From Saussurea involucrata (Eukaryota; Streptophyta; Magnoliopsida; Asterales; Asteraceae), in the NCBI GenBank assembly GCA_033807775.1, contig CM066315.1, positions 7,816,501-7,880,500 on the forward strand: a stretch of 64,000 nucleotides of DNA. Reading direction: 5' to 3'. Shown piece by piece: positions 22,421 to 34,900 of the stretch (the stretch's first letter is position 1; each line of letters starts with the position of its first letter). A program made the translations under genes and the position numbers. The notes beneath the pieces are model-generated. The model saw only the letters and a list, made by a program, of their open reading frames with translations. It was not told where the DNA came from and searched no databases.

Positions 22421-22768
22421 AAATAGCCATTTCTTTGTTCACAATTGGTCTACCAGCCGTTTCTCTCCCCGTTTTACCAAAATATCACTACCTCCACATG
22501 TGACAGGTTCGCAAATTGCCGAGGGGTGAAAAACTAAAAAAAAGGTTTCTGAACATGGTCCGCAAGTACAAGGACCAAATTCGTAATTTTGTCTACATAT
22601 TTTACAGTTTGTCCCCTGCACTTGCAGAGCATTTCAGAAACTTTTTTTTTTACTTTTTTCACACCTCCTTAATTTGCAGACCTGTCACTTACGAAGGGAA
22701 TGACATTTGGGTAAAAATGGGATTGGAATGACAAAGAGACCAGTTGGGTGTGAGAAATGGCCATTTCG
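22421..22768. repeat. Foldback MITE between P450 and HHL1 3' ends
   Basis: The left arm (AATAGCCATTTCTTTG..., 22422-22509) pairs imperfectly with the right arm (22678-22768, ending AGAAATGGCCATTT). Shared words are TTGGTCT, TTTTTACC and GTGACAGGT. The right end lies 23 bp from the HHL1 stop codon, so the MITE likely supplies much of its 3' UTR. Confidence 0.65.
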
Positions 22769-22790
22769 GTCCATTTCCAAAATTGAAAAC

Positions 22791-25700
22791 TCACCTGGGT
22801 TTGTCGCCGGCTTTTTCCTCGGACTCGGTTTCGGATGTTGAATTTATATCGGTCATTTTCCCAAACGACTCTTTGGCATTCCCGAAGAAATCTAGAACTT
22901 TATCAAATACTGTTTTCATCTCGGCTCTTGTTGGGAGCTGAAAAGAATAAGCTTTAAATAAGTCTGATGACGATGTAAAATGACCTAAAAGGACATGTTG
23001 AAAAAGTAATTGGAAAAATATAAAGGGGCATAATTGGAAAAAAGTGAAAAAAAAACCCTGGTGGCTGGAGCTTATCGAAACGCTAGTTGAAGTAGTTTTT
23101 CAAAAGGCTAGCTTATGGCTAACCAAACGGGGCCTTTTCAATAAACTGAAAGAAATCTTTGTAACATATAGACACTAATACCTCAATCACACCACTGCTT
23201 GCAAGTGCTGCTCTTAAGTTGGTACCTTCCTGCATAATCACATGTGAATTAAGAGGATAATTTGACAGCGATAACTATAACTTTCCGTTTTATTTATATC
23301 GGGTGCAAGAAGAACATACCACAATTTTGTAGCCATATCGGAATTCTGTAGCCGAACGCAACACACGATGCTGTCTAATTGCTGTCTTTTGAACCTCTTT
23401 CTCATCCTGTTCCAGTTACGAAAAAACAAGTAGAAAAAATCCAATAAACATTAACAAGAAAAATAAACCAATTAACCCGTTGTTTTCTTTACAAATTACC
23501 GAGTGCCCTTTTGGTTTGTGGATTTAGTGAGATTTGGAATTGGATTTCATTCCAATCCCGCATTTGCTTTAAAGGAAAGTCCGGAATTGAAATCCCAGGA
23601 TTTCAATGCCATGGGGATAGTTGGTATTTCACGGGATTTCATAGGATTTGATTGTAATAATGTTTTAAAATATGTTAAACACGCTTGTTTTGTAATAATC
23701 AATTAATAAAAAGGTAATTTAATATAAAACTTACTTTGTAAATGACTCCAGCAATATTTTTTGATAGCGTGTCTTTGTAAATATATTTCCCGACAAAATT
23801 GTCTTTGCCTGCAACCAGGATCTTTGCTGTCGTGCCACCTGCTACGATACTAACAGGGTACCATAGATAAACCTGCACACACACCAAATAACCTCAAAAA
23901 AATTAACATATATGCCCACGACACTTGTCACACAGAAATGCTACTTAGGAGTATGTGAACCTATAGGGTGGCAGACAAAAGAATACATTTGCTTCCATTA
24001 GAAAGAAACCGAGAAAGGTCATGTTTGACAGTTATATAAATTATTCTGAAGAATAATTATAAAATATGTGTTAAAAACATAACTATGATCAAACATGCTA
24101 TTTACGGGATCCAAATTCACATAGATTCTTTATTTGGACATAGAGGGAAACAAAACTACAAGATTTATTTATTTCAAAAAATTTAAACTTTTGTGTTCTT
24201 ACACTTCTAACTTTAGGTTTTATATTTTTACAAACTTAGCTAATCACATCACTCACAGTTTTTTGGATTCACGCATGTCAAGGACTCACGGTTAAAACGA
24301 AGATGTAAAACCTTTTAAAGTTTTATTTTGAATATTTGATCACAAACTTTTTATATAATACTAGTTAATTTATATGAATGTAACTTTTTTAATATCATTA
24401 TATTATTGAATAATAAATAGAAAACATATATATATATGTGTGTGTGTGTGTGTGTATCATACGAATTTGCCGCCAACTTGAAAATTCTTAGGTTTATATG
24501 CACTTCCAACTTGAAAAATCTTAGGTTTATATACTAGAAGGTGGCGTTTGGTTTGCAGAATGTTTTTGTATGGAATGGAATTTGTCAAAGGAATTAACTT
24601 TGAAGGAATTGGAATTGAATGTTGTCAGGTTTGACCACCCGTTTGGTTGACAGAATTGGAATGAAATCTCTTAAATAAATTGGAATGGAATCTCTTAAGG
24701 GAATTGGAATATGTCTGTTTGACCACCTGTGTTGCAATGGAGAAGGACATCGAGTTTGATGAAGGCATCGTTTATCATACGGGTTTTAGAGATTTCAGAT
24801 TAGGGTATAGGTTAAGGGAATATTTGGTATTATGAAGAAAATGAATTTCATTCCATCAAAATACCATGTAGTTGCTAAGGAATGTTAAATTCTCTCATTT
24901 GTGGAATTTGGTGGAATTTAGAGATTCCTTCCGTGGAACCAAACAAAGGAATGGAATTTGGTCGATGGAATTCAACATTCCAATTCCATCAGATTTCTTC
25001 AGGCGAGCCAAACGCCACCTAAGTCTAATGTGGACTATAATTTAGGAAAATAGGCCGCCATATACAAGCAAGATCGCGTAATCATGCAGCCTATATTCAA
25101 CTTTTCTTACAAGAAACTCCAAGACCCAATTTAATACAGAATGATTAGCATTTTCAACTATTATACTTCACATATCATATGCAAACAATCAACATGTTGG
25201 CAAAAATGTCAGAAGAAATAGAAAAGAACACAAAAGTTGAAAAAAAAATCTTGTAAAATAGTCACTAAAGTTAGCCAAAACTAGTGTAAAAGACACTCTG
25301 AGTTGCCAATGTTGTGTTCATCATCTTCTTTTAGACTTCTAACAACCAGAGTTTCTTTCTTTTTGGATTTTCACATGTATGCTAGTCATGTATAATGATT
25401 CGGAGAGTTATTAACGGGTTTAGGGTGCGTTTGATATGTTCAACGTTTGGTAACACAAAATCGGACGATACAAAGCAGGTAAAAACACTGATTTACCCCT
25501 AATGAGTTGTTTATATCTTTTATATATTGTGAATAGTTTATGTAATTTATCTAATTATAATAAAATAAATATTTTTAATAACAAAATATATCATTAGAAA
25601 TTCAGTCAAGAGGATTAAAATGACACCGAAATATAAAGTTTAAGTATTTTTCAACTTTATTTTATACATTTTCTATATTTATTATTATTATTAATATTTA

Positions 25701-26370
25701 ATAAATTACATAAATTAACCAAAATATAAATAAAAACTTTATAAAAAAATATCCAATGTTAGTTTAAAGAATATAAAATAAAATAAATAAAACTTAAAAA
25801 ATGAATAAAAAATAAAGTGGAAGACATATTTGATGATCTATGGTACGTTCAAACTTTTTACACTGTGTTCTGTTCTGGAAAAGTGATCTATGGTCGCATT
25901 CTTACGGAGCTTCTTTTAACCTTACTTCCATTAAAAATTCCAAAATTCAATATTCGAACTGAATAACAAAAGTATAATGTACCTAAATCATTACAATATG
26001 TGTCCAATTTGATGAAAACCTAGGTCAAGGGTTTGACTGAAATGAGCACGAAACAGAATTAGAATTAGGGAAGAAGATAGATACTAACATTGGCCATACG
26101 AATGAAGATAACGAATCTAGGGTTTCCATCGTCTTCAATTTTGGGCATAGCAGGCATTGGGCGTTGGAACTGACGAGCTTGCATTCCTCTTTTCCCTTTA
26201 GCTTCAACCACCATTAATCGCTTTCCATTTAGATTCTGGTGCTGCCTTCTTTGAATTTGCGAAGAAGAAAACGAGTGTCTGATTAAGTGCGAATCATCGA
26301 TTGTTCTTAAATTCTTGGAGTTGATGAAAGGCGTTGGAAGCAGTGCGTGTCGAGACATACATACCTCCAT
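22791..26370 (-). CDS. HHL1: HHL1, thylakoid photosystem II repair protein (5 exons)
   Basis: Minus-strand exons 26089-26370, 23735-23872, 23320-23406, 23182-23229 and 22791-22937 join in frame to 233 residues, near the Arabidopsis length as I recall it. The start at 26370 (MEVCMS) is in good context and matches the family. Residues 1-60 look like a plastid transit peptide. The conserved block MPKIEDDGNPRFVIFIRMAN spans exon 1, and VYLWYPVSIVAGGTTAKI opens exon 2 and is hydrophobic enough for a membrane segment. The C-terminus is Glu/Ser-rich. Arabidopsis HHL1 (At1g67700) associates with PSII core proteins CP43/CP47 and LQY1 and helps PSII repair in high light. Intron 1 (2.2 kb) contains repeats. 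Confidence 0.92.
24208..24434. repeat. Dispersed repeat in HHL1 intron 1
   Basis: Diverged relative of 13007-13243 with the same order of words (ACAAACTTA, CACTCAC, TATTTGATCACAAA, AATAATAAATAGAAAAC). Followed by a TA/TG microsatellite at 24426-24456. Family unknown. Confidence 0.6.
24540..25020. mobile_element. MITE in HHL1 intron 1
   Basis: About 481 bp with inverted ends AGGTGGCGTTTGG and CCAAACGCCACCT, and long imperfect internal complementarity of GGAATTGGAATG / CATTCCAATTCC type. No clear target duplication. Probably a hAT-type or unclassified MITE. Confidence 0.75.
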
Positions 26371-27136
26371 TGTTATTGTTGTGGTTTCAGCTATCTTCTC
26401 TTCACTCACAAATGATTCTTATCCACAATCCTGGAGATTCGATCAACAAGCACAAGGAATAAATATATATACAGGCAATTCATCCACCGTACACGTGGAA
26501 GGATCATGACCCTAATTTCTATTTTGGGTAAATTACGATTTTAGTCCCTGTAAATTGTTGATATTTTCGATTTCCGTTAAAAAAATTCGGTTTTCATTCC
26601 TATGGTTTGTTATTTTTGTTTGTGGATTAATTTCTATCTGCAAGTATAAAGTAAAATGCATTGTTTTAAAAAACTCGCCGGTCAACCGTCATGGCGTGCT
26701 ATGGTACCAAGACTTGTTTCTCACGTCACGTTATGTCCATGACACGTCATGGCCTAATGCGCAGTTTTCATAATGTGATATTTGGATTTTCTTTATGTTT
26801 TTAATGTTTTATTTGCAAGATTTTAAATATATAACTAACTTAACTTGATTATAACTATTGACTTATTGAGTAACACTACAAAACATTTGTTTTTATATAA
26901 TATTATATAATTTGACGCCATAAGTCATGTCTTGAAAACGTCATGGTTTCGTCGTGGCTTTAGGCTTGAGGTTTGGCATTGACGCCCAGGGACGGACCTG
27001 ATGAAGGGCACGTGGTGGCACATGCCACCGTATTAGTTCTCCGACGAAGGGGAAAAAATCCATTTTCGTGAAGGTGCCACCGTATCGATTTATATAAAGT
27101 TACTATATAAATTATTTAACGCAATGTTTTTGAAAA

Positions 27137-27236
27137 ACTAGCTTTAGCGCAGTGGCAGAGCGCTTCTGTTGTTATGTGTGTTCCGTGTTTGGTCCAAAGT
27201 TCGAATCCCTCCATCTGCACTTTTAGCTTTTTCCAA
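27137..27236 (+). mobile_element. tRNA-like SINE head inside the hAT element
   Basis: TTTAGCGCAGTGGCAGAGCG resembles a tRNA A-box region and AGTTCGAATCCC a B box, about 50 bp apart. No acceptor stem closes, so it is a SINE or tRNA relic rather than a tRNA gene. Confidence 0.55.
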
Positions 27237-27278
27237 CAAATTTTTTATTTTTGCTTATGTGTGTTCCGTGTCTGATAC

Positions 27279-29733
27279 TTTAACACCCTCAAAATTGGAA
27301 CGAGCAACTAACTTTAATTTCAGTAAAATAACCAAAAGTAGATAAAATCATTTCTACAAATCATTCCTGAAAGTACCTCGGAATTTAAACATCATAATTT
27401 CCACAACTAATAACTTAGGACGGGCGTTACTTAACACAATACAAGTTGCTAGTCCCAATTAAATGCGGAAGGTTTCACTAATCAAATTCATCTCTCGTGC
27501 ACTCTACTAGCACTCGTCACTTCACAGTGTAGCTAAAGTTATTCCCAACCTGAGCCTGTTGCACATGCCGACAAATAAAAAGAATTAGGCTAACGCCTAG
27601 TGAATTCAAGCATTTTAGCATGACTATACAAATTCATAAATCGAGAGGGATGTAGTTTTAGTCATGATTTCAAAAAAGTTTACTTTAAATGCAAATCACC
27701 CATTTTCCAACTCACACAATTCCCATGCTGAAATCTTTAATATAACATGGTTCTCAAAATGATTTGCATTAAATATGAAGACAATCTGATTTCCAAGAAT
27801 ACGTATTAGACGATGGCAACGCCACGTAAAACATTACTTTGCGATGTAAGCTCAAACCCAAAACTCACCCAAAATGTGAATAAACATTAAATTCCCAAAT
27901 GGTATAAACGTGAGTAAAACTCCATTATTCAAAACATCCCAACCAGGATTAAACATAATATATTGCCCATAAATCATGGAAAACAATCCATTTAAACATA
28001 TAATTGCGTCACCGAAAACATAGATAAAAGTAATTACCTGAAACAACACCTTTCGGCGACGGGAGAGACCCGCTTACCAACGCAAGTGACGGAACACAAA
28101 AGTAAGCCACTTGACAAGTTGGTAAAGCCAAACACTTACAAGACATATAACGGATGCCGAGTGTGGCTACTTAAAACCACACCAAATTTGGGGCAACATC
28201 CTTAACATATTCGCACGTAGGACTTACACCATACCGTCGATGCCTAACCGTGTCGCGATGTGGAAAACTATCGTCCCATCATCGGCATAATGACTAAAAC
28301 GTATTCGCACGTAGGACTTATACCATACTGTCGATGCCTAACCGTGACGCGATGTGGAAAACTATCGTCCCATCATCGGCATAATAACTATAGTGCTTAT
28401 GGATCCATTGCATTACTAATATACATTACATGACCCCAAACGAATGAACTAGCGCATTCAAAACATGTAATCCTCAAATAAGGTGCATTAAATGCAAAAC
28501 ATAATCAAACGCACAACATCGAGCTATCAAAATCGGACAATTGTCCCCAAGACTCAACGGAGTCAAAACCGAGCCATGGGCTCCATAAATCAAATGACCA
28601 TTAGTAAAAGTCATAAACGAATTAAGCGTAAACAACACGCGTTTATGCGAACACTCGTTTTAAATTCATGAACAACCCAAAACACAACATTGGGTGGGAC
28701 CTCCCATTTTCCAAAGGGACTCATATCGTTTACACTTTCAAACTGTCCCTTGACATAACTTATGCATACTCCCAAAACATGCGTTTAAAAGGGCATTTAT
28801 ACAAATCTCCATTTATGAAATAAATCATCAAAACATTTTCGTTTATGATTTACTATCAAGTTCCCCAAAAATCCCAAATATGGGTATTTTACCACATTTA
28901 CCAAGTTAAACATTTCAAAGGTTAAAATCCACCAAATAACCCAACATTAGATAATTTTCATGTAAACACATAAATACTTGGAAAATAACATTTTTGGCAT
29001 GTACAAAGTTTTCACAAAGTAACTTGAACTCACCTTGCTAGATTTAAGCTAAATCTAGAATTTCCCAAACGTAAGCTCCTTGAAGTCTTTTGCATCTTCA
29101 AGCTAAAATCTCCAAAAACCTAGATCCATAAGTTTCCAACCACAACAATTAGATCTAATCGTGAAAAACCATCCACCGACCATTTTATACCAAAATACCC
29201 ACTTACATCAAAACCCTAACTTCAAAATGAAGATAACAGAAGATTACCTTAACCGTACTTGAATCCACCAACTAATATACTTCTAGCATCACCAAAAGAA
29301 CCACACTCTCCAAATCTTCACAATGGAGGAAAAGGGGTTGGGGTGAAACCCTAGAAATTGATGGAGAAAATGAAGTGGAAGTTTTCCTTGAAAGGGGTTA
29401 AGGTTTCCAATCCATGGTGAGGGTTTGATTTGGGGAAGAAGATGAGGGATTTTAGGGTTTGTTGGGATGAAATCGTGTTAGAGGGAGAGAGAGGGAATGG
29501 ATATTGAGGTTGAAGATGAAAAATGAGGGAAGAGAGAAAGGAAAGATCTTAAAATACCCAATTATTCCATCAGACAGGTCGCGGACGTCCGCATGGTACC
29601 TCGCGGACGTCCGGCCTCGGTCGAACCCAAAACCATCCATATCTCTGTTGCTTTCGCGGATGACCTGCGGATTTCCGCGCCTCGCGGACGTCCGTGAACC
29701 CAGTTTTGGTTCTCCAAATTTCAGGGTGTTACA
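27279..29733. mobile_element. Solo LTR inserted in the hAT element
   Basis: 2455 bp bounded by TTTAACACCC (a one-base variant of TGTAACACCC) and GGGTGTTACA, with a perfect 5-bp duplication GATAC at 27274-27278 and 29734-29738. There are no retroviral genes or second LTR, so it is best read as a solo LTR left by recombination. The TGTAACACCC-type end resembles Ty3/gypsy LTRs. A 94-bp tandem duplication lies inside. Confidence 0.8.
28208..28395. repeat. 94-bp unit, two tandem copies
   Basis: Units 28208-28301 and 28302-28395 both begin TATTCGCACGTAGGACTTA and end in CATCATCGGCATAATAACT-like sequence, differing at a few bases. They lie inside the solo LTR. Confidence 0.85.
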
Positions 29734-29994
29734 GATACCCATGAACCCATCTTAACATCTTGCTTAATTGCTTTAGCCCAATTTCCCCAGCCCAGTCCAA
29801 TAGGCAATAGTTAATAGTCCATGTTCGTGGTTTAGATTTTATTGTTTTACTTTTTACCCTCATTCTTGATTGAACGATTTCCAGCCACAGACTCACAAAA
29901 TCGATCTCACTCAGCAACCACTCACAAAATCGAATGAATCAACTCGCTCCGCTCACCAAATCCATTCCGATTTGAATGAATCAACTCAGTAGGT

Positions 29995-30576
29995 ATGAGC
30001 ATAAGCAATCGACATTATTATAATTATGATTTATTCAACACTGTTTTGGATATGCAGATTCGAGAGTTTGGTGATCGTTTTTGTGAGATAAGCACCGACT
30101 TGTTTCAAAATATGGCAGCTTTGAATCCACACAATTCTTTTTCTCAGTTTAACAAATCAAGCCTATTGAAGTTGAGTCAGATGTATCCACGTGATTTTGA
30201 TGAGAAGGAAAGGATCGGTCTTGAGTGCGAACTTGACATTTACTATCATTCTGTTTATAACGATGTCAGATTTGCCAATTTAAACGACAATGCCGACCTT
30301 GCTAGATTGATGGTGGCAACAAGAAAGCATATTTCGCATCCTTTAGTCTACCGATTATTGAAGCTAACATTGGTTTTGGCCGTTGCAACTGCTACGGTTG
30401 AAAGATGTTTTTCAGCGATGAAGCTTGTCAAGACAGATCTACGTAATCGAATTGCCGATGACTTTTTGAATGCCACTCTCATTTGTGACATAGAAAAGGA
30501 ATATCATGATAAAGTTAAGAATGAAGATGTCGTCGATCGGTTCCAAAAGATGAAGACACGTCGAGGACAAATTTAG
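29995..30576 (+). pseudogene. hAT transposase C-terminal fragment
   Basis: 193 codons resembling the C-terminus of TTF/MYM-type zinc-finger hAT transposases. The dimerisation block LLKLTLVLAVATATVERCFS is followed by MKLVKTDLRNRI. The N-terminal BED/TTF zinc finger and the RNase H-like catalytic residues are missing, so it cannot transpose by itself. The open frame is part of the element, not a host gene. Confidence 0.88.
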
Positions 30577-30838
30577 GAATTGGTTCTCAATCGTAATAAA
30601 ACGTACTTTTTGTGTTCATTTTTTGGTATATATTGACCGTTTTCAAAGGATGAAGACGGGTCGGGTACATATTTAGGAGTTGATTCTCGACCCTATTAAA
30701 AACATATTTTTTGTAATTATTTTTGGGTTTATATTATATTATATTATTATATGGTGTCACCGTCTGAAAATTTGTCTAGGTCCGTCCCTGTTGACGCCAC
30801 GCCACGTCTTACGTCATTTAAAACCTTGGTATAAGGTA

Positions 30839-31369
30839 GAGTAAAAGATTGTAAACATAGATACCGTAACAACAATAAATTATAAATCATAAAAATTAAA
30901 AGTAAATTATAAATTATAGATACAAAAATCATAATTTCTAGACCATAAAGATGAAAATCGTAACCTTTAATAAATCATAAGGATAAAAATTATAATTTGC
31001 GCTTGCTTGTTAAAGACTTGCAGTCAAATAACCTATTTAAAAGTTCATAAATTTATTAACTATGTTTGCTATGTTATATTAGTTTTTTTAACTATATATT
31101 TGATAAACCTTTCATTCTAATCATAAATCCATCCATAGTTTATATAGATAAAAATTATGATATTTATTATAATTATAAGACAGTAATAGAAATCATAATG
31201 ATTAAAAAGCATATTATTGAAAAATTAAGAAAAACTAAGACCGGTTATAAAATAGAGTAGGATATACCGTATACGGCTATTTGGTGGTAACTTAATGATA
31301 TAAAATAGAGTAGGATATACGATTATTTGGGTATGTTTGAAAAAAAAAACTTGGTTTTCGGTCAACTAT
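30839..31369. other. AT-rich intergenic DNA
   Basis: Repeats of AAATCATAAAGATAAAAATTATAA-like sequence; GGCTATTTGGTGGTAACTTAATGATATAAAA occurs twice (near 31277 and 31375). No gene. Confidence 0.55.
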
Positions 31370-31730
31370 ATACAGCTATTTGGTGGTAACTTAATGATAT
31401 AAAAAGTGGCTTACTCAGTAAGCTTCTAGAGAGTAGAAAAGAGTGTTATGCCGAAAACCAAGTTTTTTTTTTCAAATATACCCCTCTCAATTAAAAATCA
31501 CGTTCCTTTCATCTATGAAAAAACTTTCTTAAACAAAAAGAGATATTTAGGTTAATTACCTTAAATGATATTTCAATTAAATCCAAGATCTTCTAGTGAT
31601 TATCAAGCTATTTTGTTTAATGACCCTTGAACAAAAACTTTGCAAATCTATAAAGGCATATTAATCCACACATACAGCTTTATCCATACAGGACATAATG
31701 AAAAACAACCAAAACAGTCCACAATGGAAA
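31370..31730. repeat. MITE-like repeat just 3' of the PP2A gene
   Basis: Shares, in order, GTGGCTTA..CAGTAAGCTTCTA, AATTAAA.ATCACGTTCC, ATCTATGAAAAAA and CTTTATCCATACAGGAC with 33405-33710. Two diverged copies of one element in the same orientation. Confidence 0.7.
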
Positions 31731-31909
31731 ATTATATAAGAGCAAGAAACTTGCTCAAAATGCATTGCTTTAGCTAGTTTATGAATCTAAAAGTTAACAC
31801 ATTGTTGTCCTACAACATCAAAACAACATTAAATTTACAAGAAATTTGTAGCTTTTTTTTTGTTTCTTTTCTTTCCAAATGGGATTACAATCTTTAAAGG
31901 ATTCAATCC

Positions 31910-34900
31910 CTAATGCACAAGAACAGCTTCATTACTTGAAGCTTTATCTGCAGCTATTTCTTCTAACCGTTTCCACGTGGCTTCGCGTCTCGATTTCATC
32001 TTCTCTTCCTTGGCTTCATCTTCTTGGAAGTTGAGCAAACACTCGTTGAACAGTTCGGGATCAAGGTCAAAGAAGATTTTCCGAACATTTAAGGTCAAAC
32101 TATGCACAGCTTGATTCCAATGGTATCGCCCGTTTCTTTCGAGTGCGGGAAAGATTATGGGAAGTATTACCTTGCGGTTTTGTCTTATCAAACTCTCGAT
32201 GTGATCGTTGTTCCAGAAGAACAGAACTCTTTCCGCCACCTGAAAAGTCAGAAAAAAATCAGGTATTATTCACCAACTTGAGGGCAGATTTGACTTTCAA
32301 GAAATCTTGAACCAGTTTTGAAACTAGCATTTGCAGAAGGATTCGAACATGATTACGCAGGAAATACCAAATCTACCCTTCAAGAAATCTTGAACCAGTT
32401 TGAAACTACCATTTGCAGAAGGATTTGAATATGATTACGTAGGAAATACCAAATATACCCTTCAAGAAATCTTGAACCCGTTTGAAACTAGCATTTGCAG
32501 AAGGATTTGAACATGATTACCAAGGAAATACCAAATCTACCCTTCAAGAAATCTTGAACCAGTTTGAAACTACCAATTGCAGAAGGATTCGAACATGATT
32601 ACACAAAAAATACCAAATCTACCCTTCAAGAAATCTTGAACCAGTTTGAAACTAGCATTTGCAGAAGAATTTGAACATGATTACCAAGAAATACCAAATC
32701 TACCCTTCGGCACTACAACATCAATCAAAAAGTTTCGGTCTTCTTTCAAGGACAAGCCGAACAAGTAGATAAAGAACCACCCTTCATGATGTTCTTTATC
32801 ATTATTGGCAAGGAAATACCAAATCTACCCTTCAAGATGTTCATTGTGGCAAATGAGGATCTTATCGCCACTATAAATCTATAATCTTCTACACCAGAGT
32901 CGATAAAAGTAAATGAAAAGAAAGGGAGTTCGATGAGAGTCTAAAGGTCCACTAATTTTGGCTACCGATTGGAGGAAACATAACTCCTCTAAATTGTTCA
33001 ATCTTATGTCGGTTTTCCCATGTTCTTGTAACAAAGCGTAAATAAGGTATGATTTGTGAAGTGTGAAACTACACCAGCTTACGAAGGATCTACTCATTTC
33101 GGCCATTTAGTGTTTTTTTCGTTTTGTGGGTCCCATATGGAATAAGAAAATGTGGAAATACGAGCGTGGGTCCCATTTACCTTACGTAAAGTAGGACCCA
33201 CAAAGAGAAGACAATGATAAAATCAAATACAAGATTACACCATTTCCCTCTGTTCTTCACTTTGTGAGTCTCGTCTCCATTTGACCTGACGTAAACTAAA
33301 TGAGCCCCACAATCATATTTCTATTTATTCTCGCACCATATAATGGGACCTTCGAAGTAAAAGATTAAATGGTCTAAATGAATAAGCCAACCCGACTAAA
33401 CTGAAGGCCTGTTTGTTAGCAGCTTAATGAGCTTAACGAGACTCACAGCTTATTCATTAAGCTACACATGACTGTTTGGTAGAGGCTTGATGATATAGAA
33501 AGTGGCTTATTCAGTAAGCTTCTACAGGGGAGCTTTATGCAGAAAGCCAAAAGAAATTCTAAACCTGCCCCTCCCAATTAAAGATCACGTTCCTTCCGCT
33601 ATGAAAAAAACTCTCCCAAACAAAAACCTTCCCGATCTATACAAACAGATTAATCCACACAGACAACTTTATCCATACAGGACTTAATGGAAAACCAACC
33701 AAACCTGTCATTCCTTTTTATTTCCTAATGCAATATATGAAGTAACCTACAATCTCTAATAACTAGCAAAAATAATATACAGATCAATTATAATATCGAC
33801 AACCAAGTACTGGATACAACAAGATTTAGATTGTACAACATCTTCGTACGAGAAAAATGGTAGCTTCGACAACTAGGAAGACAGATTTTTATGTTCCTTC
33901 TATAAAAGGAACCAGATTCAAGATTTCTTGATCCCTTCTACAAAAAGAACAGTTTTTTATGTCTCTGGATCCCTTCTACAAAAAGAACCAAATTTCAAGA
34001 TTTCTTGATATTTTAATTATGTCAAATGGAAATAAGTATTTTCAAAATAATTCACACCTGATGACCTGATGTAAAGTATAGACTCGAACACAAATCAAGA
34101 CCCTTGAAAAAGATGAACGATTTGATAAAGGACTGTGTTCAAACGTTCGATAAAACCCCTCTAAACTGTTCAATCTATGTTGTTTTTGCCATGATTTATT
34201 GGGTTTGTGAACTACAACCGTTTGGGTTCATTTTGGTCATTTAACATTTTCATTTTGTCAGTCTTATTTATGGTCCCATACTAGCATACTTCCCGGTTCT
34301 CCATTCCATTACAATCTCTATGCTAATTACCCAATTATGAATCAAAGAGTATGATATTGAAGGATTACACAACCAGATTAATGGTGTTCCTCAGTTTTTC
34401 ATTTATTTATTTTTGTGGTTTTCCCCTGAACCTCCGTCTTAACCTTTATCCCAATATATAATATAATATATGGTATGAACTTTTCTATTAGGTTTTATTT
34501 ATTACTTGTTCAATTGATCTATAATCTTGGCACACAGGTGTAACAGGGCCTCCAAAAGATTAGAATGACCAATCTAGAGAAGCAAAATGAAGAACACGAA
34601 ACATCTTAGATCATATACAATTGAAAAAACTACTGCATATTCGACAAAAAAAGATGCTCAAAAGAACGATAAATTACCTGAAAGTGCAAACTGTTTAAGC
34701 ACCGCGAGATTTGCTTAAATAAAGGCACCATACAACGATGAAACTCCGGCTGTTGTGTTGCTTCAAGAACCTCCTCCAACTCACCTAAAAACATGATTTC
34801 TTTCGAACTATTTGTAACCGGCCAATATTTCAATAAACCCCTTATTACCATATCGGCTAGTTTGCAATCTTTTTCAACAAACTGCGTAATACAATACGAT

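Larger units (their letters stand above)
26987..30790 (+). mobile_element. hAT-family transposon remnant
   Basis: Inverted ends CAGGGACGGACCT and AGGTCCGTCCCTG with a perfect 8-bp duplication TTGACGCC at 26979-26986 and 30791-30798 identify a hAT element. Minus the inserted solo LTR it is about 1.34 kb, holding only the C-terminal transposase part. It is a deletion derivative, itself disrupted. Confidence 0.93.
26656..30838. repeat. Outer repeat split by a hAT element
   Basis: Left part 26656-26986 (TTTTAAAAAACTCG... CATGGCGTG ... GGCTTGAGG) and right part 30791-30838 (ACGCCACGTC...AAACCTTGG) belong to the family at 38162-38640. That family has CCAAGGTTCTAAATGG ends and GC-rich CATGGCG words. 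Boundaries are approximate. Confidence 0.6.

Noticed and set aside
26371..26409. Upstream extension of HHL1 by 13 residues
   Set aside because: The extension would begin at GTG, which is not a normal plant start; the ATG at 26370 has good context and matches the family.
27137..27236. tRNA gene
   Set aside because: A- and B-box-like words are present, but no acceptor stem or anticodon arm folds.
29452..29755. Frames in the right part of the solo LTR with CGCGGACGTCCG repeats
   Set aside because: GC-rich LTR sequence; no domain and overlapping frames on both strands.
32299..32709. CRISPR-like array
   Set aside because: Units are contiguous 83-bp copies without unique spacers, and this is a plant intron.
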